From positions 1 through 48,100 of the forward strand of contig JAFTPO010000013.1 of NCBI GenBank assembly GCA_017463225.1: a stretch of DNA of 48,100 nucleotides. Reading direction: 5' to 3'. A program made the position numbers and the translations under genes. Below are positions 42,851 through 48,100 of this stretch, piece after piece (position 1 is the stretch's first letter; the number at the start of each line of letters is the position of its first letter). The stretch comes from Lachnospiraceae bacterium (GTDB taxonomy: Bacteria > Bacillota > Clostridia > Lachnospirales > Lachnospiraceae). A model generated the notes under the pieces. It was not told the DNA's origin, did not search any database, and worked only from the letters and a program-made list of their open reading frames with translations.

Positions 42851-43984
42851 ATGAAGAATGTAAATAAAAAAATGTATTTGTTAACTGTGATTCTTGTTGT
42901 AATAGCTTTGTTTGCAACAGGAAAAAATGTAATAGTTTCTGCCGGTGTGGCTGTTTTGTTGGGAGTATGTTTTTACATCACCTATGCCAAGACTAATGAA
43001 TCGGTTCGTTTAGAACAGGAGACCAATGAAAAGGTTGAAGATATGAACCGTAAGATAATAAAGGCTTTGGCAAGGACCATAGATGCCAAGGATAGATACA
43101 CTAACGGTCATTCTCTGCGTGTGGCGGAATATTCTAAAGAGATAGCCAGAAGAATGAATAAATCTCCAAAGGAACAGGAGATAATATATTATGCAGGACT
43201 ACTTCATGATGTAGGTAAGATTCGAATTCCTGTAGAGGTAATTAATAAGCCAGGAAAACTCAGTGATGAGGAGTTTGAACAGATTAAGATTCATCCGGTT
43301 ACCAGTTATCATATTGTAAAAGATATATTTGATGACCCAAGTGTAAAGAATGGAGCTAAGTTTCATCATGAGAGATATGATGGAACTGGTTATCCTAATG
43401 GTTTAAGAGGAGATAATATCCCAGAGGTTGCCAGAATTATAGGAGTGGCAGATTCGTATGATGCAATGGCAAGTAATAGAAGCTATCGAAAATATTTGCC
43501 TCAAGCTGTTATAAGAAATGAAATAAAAAAAGGTAAGGGAAATCAGTTTGATCCTGTCGTTGCAGATATAATGCTGGAGATGATAGATGAGGATAAGAAT
43601 TACACCATGAGGGAGGTAAAAAACTTGCAGAAGAAGATTCTTGTGGTAGACGATGAGCCTATGAACGTAAAAATGGTTGAAGTTATCCTAAAAGACACTC
43701 CTATGTATCAGATTGTGGGTGCTAATAGTGGTTTAGATGCTATTAAAATGTTGGAAATTCATGAGATAGACATGATACTTCTAGATGTTAAAATGCCGGG
43801 TATGGATGGCTTTGCAACAATGGAGCTAATAAGACAAAAATACAATATGCCTATTGTGCTTATGACAGGTGATAGAAACATAGAAACCATTGAGAGAGCA
43901 ACTAAACTAGGAGTAGATGATTATCTTACTAAACCATTCCTACCACTTGCTCTTAAGGAGATAATACATAGTACTTTAAATTAG
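42851..43984 (+). CDS. Membrane HD-GYP phosphodiesterase with C-terminal receiver domain
   Basis: The 377-residue protein has two N-terminal membrane helices (about 8-46), an HD-GYP domain (about 65-245) and a receiver (about 258-377; D312 in ILLDVKMPGMDG). The metal-binding HD pair is H119-D120 (LLHDVGKI), followed by FHHERYDGTGYPNG (H172, H173, G180-Y181-P182), so the enzyme looks active. HD-GYP domains hydrolyse cyclic-di-GMP. A receiver placed after the catalytic domain is the reverse of the common RpfG order. It lies 63 bp after the kinase; a short stem (42821-42836) precedes its RBS. Confidence 0.92.
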   Translation: MKNVNKKMYLLTVILVVIALFATGKNVIVSAGVAVLLGVCFYITYAKTNESVRLEQETNEKVEDMNRKIIKALARTIDAKDRYTNGHSLRVAEYSKEIARRMNKSPKEQEIIYYAGLLHDVGKIRIPVEVINKPGKLSDEEFEQIKIHPVTSYHIVKDIFDDPSVKNGAKFHHERYDGTGYPNGLRGDNIPEVARIIGVADSYDAMASNRSYRKYLPQAVIRNEIKKGKGNQFDPVVADIMLEMIDEDKNYTMREVKNLQKKILVVDDEPMNVKMVEVILKDTPMYQIVGANSGLDAIKMLEIHEIDMILLDVKMPGMDGFATMELIRQKYNMPIVLMTGDRNIETIERATKLGVDDYLTKPFLPLALKEIIHSTLN

Positions 43985-44000
43985 TTATAATGTGAGTTTG

Positions 44001-44039
44001 AAAAATGTCCACCCTGTGATATGCTGGGTGGACATTTTT
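44001..44039 (+). terminator. Intrinsic terminator after the HD-GYP gene
   Basis: A 14-bp perfect stem (44001-44014 with 44026-44039), GTCCACCC...GGGTGGAC, with a T-run at its 3' end. LytTR-like site C begins two bases later. Confidence 0.88.
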
Positions 44040-44040
44040 G

Positions 44041-44067
44041 TGCGCAAAAAAAGGTGAAATATACGCA
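44041..44067 (+). promoter_or_regulatory. LytTR-like direct repeat, site C
   Basis: TGCGCA (44041-44046) and TACGCA (44062-44067), 21 bp apart. An extended -10, TGATACAGT (TACAGT 44095-44100), begins 33 bp after the second half-site. No -35. The first half-site has one change from the consensus. Confidence 0.65.
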
Positions 44068-44137
44068 AATTAGAATGCAAAACAAAATACGTGATACAGT
44101 AAGAATTAGCTTAATTAAAAATATGGAGGATGTTAAC

Positions 44138-44674
44138 ATGAGTTTTTCGTTTGGACTAAGGGACTTAGTAGACCCTAGAAAGAGACTGATTATGGCTGTG
44201 TTGCTGATGGCGTTAGGTTTGTTTTGCTGGATAGGTAAAGATTGGTATCAAGGGGTTGATAGATCAGATTGTCTAGTGGTAGAAGCTACATTTGATGATT
44301 GCAAGTATAGATCCATAGATGGCGCTATTGATTCAAATAGTATATATCTTACATTTAAAGATTACAGTCATAATATTGACCTTCACTCAAGCTGTGCTGA
44401 TGATAATCTAACTCAGCGACTAATGGAATTAAAATCAGGAACCAAGATGAAACTATTGGTCTATGAGAAGACTAATTTGGCATATGAGATTAAGGTGAAT
44501 GGGGATACTTGGCTAGACTTTAATGATGCTAGGGATTACATTCGTAAGAATAATGATCTTATAACAATTGTGGGTTGTATAATGTTGGGTATAGGAGCAA
44601 TCCTTGTTGTATCATCGATTGTTTCTTTGGCTATTGGAAGACATAATGAGACTGAATATAATTTAGGTGAGTAG
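44138..44674 (+). CDS. Two-TM membrane protein of unknown function
   Basis: The 178-residue protein has a first membrane helix at about 19-37 (LIMAVLLMALGLFCWIG), an extracytoplasmic region of about 110 residues with beta character (DCLVVEATFDDCKYRS), and a second helix at about 146-168. No family recognised; similar DUF3592-like proteins have this layout. The ATG at 44138 follows TGGAGGATG; longer frames upstream would run through site C. It is transcribed alone from site C and convergent with the LytTR regulator, from which a shared terminator separates it. Confidence 0.72.
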   Translation: MSFSFGLRDLVDPRKRLIMAVLLMALGLFCWIGKDWYQGVDRSDCLVVEATFDDCKYRSIDGAIDSNSIYLTFKDYSHNIDLHSSCADDNLTQRLMELKSGTKMKLLVYEKTNLAYEIKVNGDTWLDFNDARDYIRKNNDLITIVGCIMLGIGAILVVSSIVSLAIGRHNETEYNLGE

Positions 44675-44685
44675 TGATTGAAAAT

Positions 44686-44733
44686 AAAAAAGAGAACTCT
44701 TAACAGCATTTGCTGTTGGAGTTCTCTTTTTTT
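44686..44733. terminator. Bidirectional terminator
   Basis: AAAAAGAGAACTC (5' arm) and GAGTTCTCTTTTT (3' arm), with an inner ACAGCA/TGCTGT stem, have an A-run before and a T-run after. It can therefore stop both the 44138 gene (plus) and the LytTR gene (minus). Confidence 0.9.
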
Positions 44734-44745
44734 GTTTTGTGAATA

Positions 44746-45462
44746 TTATTTGTCTTTTAATAAAGAACGGATTTCACTACATATTTTTTTGCTGAAGAAA
44801 ACCTTGACGTTGTCTTTGAAAGTTATTTCTTCATTGCTTACCATTGTAACTTTGGAAATATTTATTACATTTCCAGCTCCGCACTGTATGAAATGTTTGT
44901 CCTCAAGAAGATCTTTGGTGGCTTCTGAAAAAGGAACTCTTATATATATGCTTTCAATGCTTGAACCATTAGTTAGATGATAGATTAGAATTCTTTTGCA
45001 CAGTTCCACATATAGTATGTTATTTGTGGACACGCGTACATTTCCTTCCTTAGTTTTCACAATAATATTTCTATCAGTTTTATTTACTAGAGCTTTGAGT
45101 GCATCATCTAATGTGGCGTACAAGTCCTCAGGAATAATAGGCTTTAATATGTAATTAAAGGCTTTGACTTTGTATGAGTCAAGAGCGTAATCCTTGCTTG
45201 CTGTGAGATAAATGATAACACCATTGTAGCCACTGTCTCTAAGTTTAACACCTAAATCTATTCCACTTACTGTAGGCATTACAATATCTAAAATGCAGAT
45301 ATCAAAGCCTTGGTTTTCTTGGACTGCATCCAGCAAATCATTGCCGTCATTAAATACTGAAATGTTAATGTCGGTAAGTTCTTTTCTAGATGAGTATTCG
45401 TTTAGCATTATTTTAAGCATTCCACAGCTTTGCTGATCGTCATCACAAATGGCAATATTCAT
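44746..45462 (-). CDS. LytTR-family response regulator (AgrA/LytR-type)
   Basis: The 238-residue protein has a receiver domain (about 1-125; acid pocket D7-D9, phosphoacceptor D59 in ICILDIVMPTVSG, lysine in ILKPI) and a LytTR DNA-binding domain (about 138-238; RNIIVKTKEGNVRVSTNNILYVEL, and HFIQCGAGNVINISKVTMV). The ATG at 45462 follows AAAGGAGGTGA; an in-frame ATG at 45513 lies within the promoter. No cognate AgrC/LytS-type kinase is seen in the window. Its flanks carry LytTR-like sites C and D, so it is the best candidate for the regulator of all four sites. Confidence 0.93.
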   Translation of the reverse strand: MNIAICDDDQQSCGMLKIMLNEYSSRKELTDINISVFNDGNDLLDAVQENQGFDICILDIVMPTVSGIDLGVKLRDSGYNGVIIYLTASKDYALDSYKVKAFNYILKPIIPEDLYATLDDALKALVNKTDRNIIVKTKEGNVRVSTNNILYVELCKRILIYHLTNGSSIESIYIRVPFSEATKDLLEDKHFIQCGAGNVINISKVTMVSNEEITFKDNVKVFFSKKICSEIRSLLKDK

Positions 45463-45484
45463 TATCTCACCTCCTTTGATTTGA

Positions 45485-45513
45485 TATATAGAATTTAACA
45501 TAAAAAGTGACAA
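45485..45513 (-). promoter_or_regulatory. Promoter of the LytTR response regulator
   Basis: On the minus strand: TTGTCA (45508-45513), 17-bp spacer, TATATA (45485-45490), 22 bp before the start codon. LytTR-like site D lies 46 bp further upstream, so binding there could also affect this promoter. Confidence 0.5.
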
Positions 45514-45558
45514 AATTCATCAAAAAAATACAATTTGTTTTTAATAATTCGCATTTCT

Positions 45559-45585
45559 TACGCAAAATTGTGTGTTTTGTACGCA
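45559..45585 (+). promoter_or_regulatory. LytTR-like direct repeat, site D
   Basis: TACGCA at 45559-45564 and 45580-45585, 21 bp apart, in the divergent region between the LytTR regulator and the surface protein gene. The hexamer 33 bp on (45613-45618, TAACTT) is a weak -10. An extra TTCGCA lies at 45548 but is out of register. Confidence 0.65.
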
Positions 45586-45663
45586 AAATATAAAAAAATA
45601 AGCGAAATATGTTAACTTACATATGATGAAGAATATAAAGTTATACATTGCGAGGAAAGAACT

Positions 45664-45717
45664 ATGAAAAATAAATTATTAATAAGACAACAAAGTTTTC
45701 GAGAGCCTTTAGTATAA
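45664..45717 (+). CDS. Possible 17-residue peptide
   Basis: A short frame encodes MKNKLLIRQQSFREPLV. It begins about 39 nt after the transcription start predicted from site D, similar to the leader lengths of the other site-driven genes (about 31-56 nt), and has GAGGAAAG upstream (45652-45659). It is basic and too short for a leader peptide with a membrane segment. It could be a signalling peptide, a leader peptide affecting the downstream gene, or chance. Confidence 0.3.
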   Translation: MKNKLLIRQQSFREPLV

Positions 45718-45742
45718 GAAATAATGTGTAAAGAAAACCCTC

Positions 45743-45810
45743 TATGAGATAGTATGCAGATTCGCATAATATTTGACTACCCCCCAGCGAATCTGCTACA
45801 TGATCTCATA
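45743..45810 (+). ncRNA. Structured leader element upstream of the surface protein gene
   Basis: Two stacked perfect stems: TATGAGAT 45743-45750 with ATCTCATA 45803-45810, and GCAGATTCGC 45756-45765 with GCGAATCTGC 45787-45796. Asymmetric internal loops separate them, and a 21-nt apical loop ends in six Cs. No T-run follows, so it is not a simple terminator. It could be a cis-acting RNA, a protein-binding leader or a recombination site; I know no matching family. Confidence 0.55.
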
Positions 45811-45857
45811 TTAATTTATAAAAACGAAAGCTATCTAATGTAACATATTTATGGTAA

Positions 45858-45863
45858 TATAAT
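45858..45863 (+). promoter_or_regulatory. Candidate -10 close to the surface protein gene
   Basis: A perfect TATAAT lies 67 bp before the start codon, without a recognisable -35. The gene may therefore have a second promoter besides that at site D. Apart from site D, the short frame, the leader stems and this hexamer, I see nothing in 45463-45929. Confidence 0.4.
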
Positions 45864-45929
45864 GTAGAGAGATTAGATTGTTTTGTAGCTATGTGGTATA
45901 GATATAGGATGTTTTAATGGAGGAAGATT

Positions 45930-48100
45930 ATGAGAGAGAGATTAAAACGGTTAATTGCAATAATTATGGCACTAGCCCTTGTAGGGCGTATGTCGTGGGC
46001 TCAGCAGTTGGTAGCATATGCCGCAGAGGTGTCCATTACTTCGTACAGCTACATTGTGGATGAAAGCACGGATGATACACTTGTGTTTGAAAGTGGTGGA
46101 CATTATCTTACAATTGAGGAAGGTGTGACTGTTGGCGGTGTTACTTCCTCTCTTACAAATGAGTATGATATTAGTAATTCAGGAACTATAAACACTTTGG
46201 ATGCTACGTTAGGTGCGTTTACTATAAGAAATGGAAATTACGGCAGCATAAGTGTAGGAAGTAATTCAGGAATTTTTGCTGAAAGTATAACTGCAACAAG
46301 TGTATATTCTGTGGGATCCCTTACATTTTCTGGCACAAATTACATAGGCACATTGGATGCAACTAGTGTTTCTGGTTCAGGAACAGTTCATGTATCTGAT
46401 GAGCTTAGTTTAGGTGGTATATCTAATCTAACAATATCTGTTGGTAGAGATACAGTTATCAATACAGACAGTGGTGAGATAGCTTTGTTGTATGATGGCA
46501 AAGAGTATACTATACCGGATGATAGTATTGGCACATCAATATTTAACGAGTATAGTACTGTAGTTTCTATAGAGTCTGATGATGGAAATGCAACCTGGTC
46601 ATCAACCGATGGAAAGCTGGATACTAAGTTATGGTATGGAGAAGCTATAGGAACCTATGACTGTGTGGCTGCAGACGGATACTATTTCCCGGATACTTAT
46701 ACCGATATGGTTACAACAACAGGACAGGCAATCCCTACAGTAACCAGGGTAGATGAGAAGAATATTCAGATATCATACACTGTGGCAGATACAGATAAGG
46801 GAACAGCAATAATTACCCTGCCAGCACTAAATCCATTGGAGACAGGAACAGGCTCCATTACAGTACCTGATATTTATGTGGGAGAAACCTATAGTCCGGT
46901 TGTGGATTCTGATACTAATCCTATTGAGGACGCGATTGTAGAATACAAGGTTAAGGGTGTCAGTGATGAGACATATTCTGCTACAGCGCCAACTACTGCG
47001 GGGGATTATGTTGCCAGAGTTATTCTTCCTGCACAGGGTATATATGCTGAGTTGGTTCTCACTGATGAGTTTTCCATATTAAAGAGAGAAGGAAGTGCAA
47101 CATTTGCAGTAGAAGATATAGTTTATGGAGGTACTATTACCCACGAACTTACATCAACTACACATGACATTGATGGAGCTTTAATTGAGTACAAGCTACT
47201 TGATGCAGACGATGTTGAGTATTCACCGGATGCTCCTACAGAAGTTGGTAGCTATGTTGCCAGAGTAACGCTTTTAGAAACAGCTGAGTACAATAAGGTA
47301 GAGCTTACTGATGAGTTTGCTATATTGAAGGCAGAGGGTTCTGCTGAGCTTTCTGTAGCTGATACAGTTTATGGTGATGAAATATCAGTTAGCCTTACGT
47401 CTACAACACACGATATTGCAACAGCTGTAGTGGAGTATATGGAGGCCGGTGCTGATGAGAGTACATATACAACCATAGTACCTACAGCAGTAGGCGACTA
47501 CATGATAAGAATTAGTTTGGCAGCTAACGAAAGCTATAATCAGGTTATTAAAACAGCTGCATTTGCTATTTTAAAGGCAGAGGGAGCAGCAACAGTAACT
47601 ATAGAGGATGCAATCTATGGAGAGACAGTATCTCCAGTGGTAACATCAGAAACACACGACGTGGCAACAGCGGTTATAGAGTATAAGTTAGCAGATGAAA
47701 CGGATACAGCATATAAGACTACAGTACCTACAGCAGTGGGAAGCTATGTGGTAAGAGCAACCCTTGCAACAAATGAATCATATGAAGAGGTAGTAGCAAC
47801 AGCAGAGTTTGATATCATAAAGGCAGAGGGAGCAGCAACAGTAACTATAGAGGATGTAATCTATGGAGAGACAGTAACACCAGTGGTAACATCAGAAACA
47901 CACGACGTGGCAACAGCGGTTGTAGAGTATAAATTAGCAGATGAAGCGGATACAGCATACAAGGCTACAGTACCTACAGCAGTGGGAAGCTATGTGGTAA
48001 GAGTAACCCTTGCAACAAACGAGTCATATGAAGAGGTTGTAGAGACCGCAGAGTTTGATATCATAAAGGCAGAGGGAGCAGCAACAGTAACTATAGAGGA
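45930..48100 (+). CDS. Large secreted surface protein with 82-residue tandem repeats (3' end outside window)
   Basis: The frame is open from the ATG at 45930 (after GGAGGAAG) to the window end, 723 residues so far. A signal peptide (about 1-31, cleavage near AYA) is followed by a Ser/Thr/Gly-rich, beta-helix-like region (about 35-190: NSGTINTLDATLG), a linker, and tandem repeats of 82 residues from residue 303. Unit starts lie at 46836, 47082, 47328, 47574, 47820 and 48066. The units resemble MBG/Ig-like beta repeats of clostridial surface proteins (YGETV..VVTSETHDVATAVIEYK...VPTAVGSYVVR). The end, where a wall or membrane anchor would be, is not visible. Confidence 0.88.
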   Translation, partial: MRERLKRLIAIIMALALVGRMSWAQQLVAYAAEVSITSYSYIVDESTDDTLVFESGGHYLTIEEGVTVGGVTSSLTNEYDISNSGTINTLDATLGAFTIRNGNYGSISVGSNSGIFAESITATSVYSVGSLTFSGTNYIGTLDATSVSGSGTVHVSDELSLGGISNLTISVGRDTVINTDSGEIALLYDGKEYTIPDDSIGTSIFNEYSTVVSIESDDGNATWSSTDGKLDTKLWYGEAIGTYDCVAADGYYFPDTYTDMVTTTGQAIPTVTRVDEKNIQISYTVADTDKGTAIITLPALNPLETGTGSITVPDIYVGETYSPVVDSDTNPIEDAIVEYKVKGVSDETYSATAPTTAGDYVARVILPAQGIYAELVLTDEFSILKREGSATFAVEDIVYGGTITHELTSTTHDIDGALIEYKLLDADDVEYSPDAPTEVGSYVARVTLLETAEYNKVELTDEFAILKAEGSAELSVADTVYGDEISVSLTSTTHDIATAVVEYMEAGADESTYTTIVPTAVGDYMIRISLAANESYNQVIKTAAFAILKAEGAATVTIEDAIYGETVSPVVTSETHDVATAVIEYKLADETDTAYKTTVPTAVGSYVVRATLATNESYEEVVATAEFDIIKAEGAATVTIEDVIYGETVTPVVTSETHDVATAVVEYKLADEADTAYKATVPTAVGSYVVRVTLATNESYEEVVETAEFDIIKAEGAATVTIE
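46836..48065 (+). repeat. Five 246-bp tandem coding repeats
   Basis: The period is exactly 246 bp (82 codons); a sixth unit starts at 48066. By hand count, units four and five differ at about 15 of 246 bases, while the first units share only the protein pattern (EYK...Y...P...G.YV.R). The homogeneous 3' units suggest recent duplication or gene conversion, and copy number may vary between strains. Confidence 0.92.

Noticed and set aside
44678-44980. Plus-strand reading frame of 100 codons opposite the LytTR response regulator
   Set aside because: It begins inside the bidirectional terminator, has no ribosome binding site and lies antisense to a clearly real LytTR domain.

Overview
The window reads as a low-GC Gram-positive chromosome segment, most likely from the Lachnospiraceae (Clostridia). 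The grounds are a GlgC/GlgD pair, SpoVG, an hprK - ROK glucokinase - murB - rapZ - whiA - HPr-like cluster, a ferredoxin-dependent 2-oxoacid oxidoreductase, strong AGGAGG ribosome binding sites and extended -10 promoters. The genus cannot be fixed from sequence alone. I saw no rRNA, tRNA, phage gene, transposase or CRISPR array.

Layout. 1-5.5 kb: small regulators, a lipoprotein, and a run of small acetyltransferase and ligand-binding genes. 5.6-8.1 kb: a LysR regulator divergent from a MetY-type sulfhydrylase, with a clear operator between them. 8.1-10.1 kb: a small unknown gene and a LytTR-DUF3021-DUF7010 membrane operon. 10.1-10.5 kb: a non-coding block of hairpin repeats. 10.5-13.5 kb (minus strand): a four-subunit porGDAB operon. 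13.8-22 kb: two membrane proteins, an aconitase-family hydratase, a double-receiver protein and a hybrid histidine kinase. 22.1-24.3 kb: NfeD, SPFH protein and two small genes. 24.5-27.2 kb: glgC-glgD-spoVG. 27.3-32.3 kb: hprK, glucokinase, murB, rapZ, whiA and a Crh-like HPr. 32.4-37.9 kb: a large Sel1-repeat protein and clpB. 38-44 kb: a signalling operon. 44.1-48.1 kb: a small membrane protein, a LytTR response regulator on the minus strand, a structured leader and the first part of a large repetitive surface protein.

The most interesting signal is regulatory. Four intergenic sites (672-698, 37966-37992, 44041-44067, 45559-45585) carry the half-site TACGCA twice in direct orientation at exactly 21 bp, the geometry of LytTR-domain regulators such as AgrA and ComE. 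A -10-like hexamer starts 33 bp after the second half-site in all four (weak in the last), and there is no recognisable -35. The LytTR response regulator at 44746-45462 lies between two of the sites and is the obvious candidate activator. Its proposed targets are a lipoprotein, the signalling operon, a two-TM membrane protein, and the leader of the surface protein, where a 17-codon reading frame sits at the position a first gene would have.

The signalling operon is unusual in itself. Two BMP/PnrA-type ligand-binding proteins carry membrane anchors in place of lipoboxes and have no transporter genes beside them. They overlap a hybrid kinase with a C-terminal Hpt domain, which is followed by a membrane HD-GYP protein with a receiver domain. 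I infer a ligand-sensing phosphorelay that ends in cyclic-di-GMP hydrolysis. Other notable points are a Crh-like HPr with Glu at position 15, inverted repeats overlapping the porG and clpB promoters, and a four-copy hairpin repeat found at gene 3' ends.
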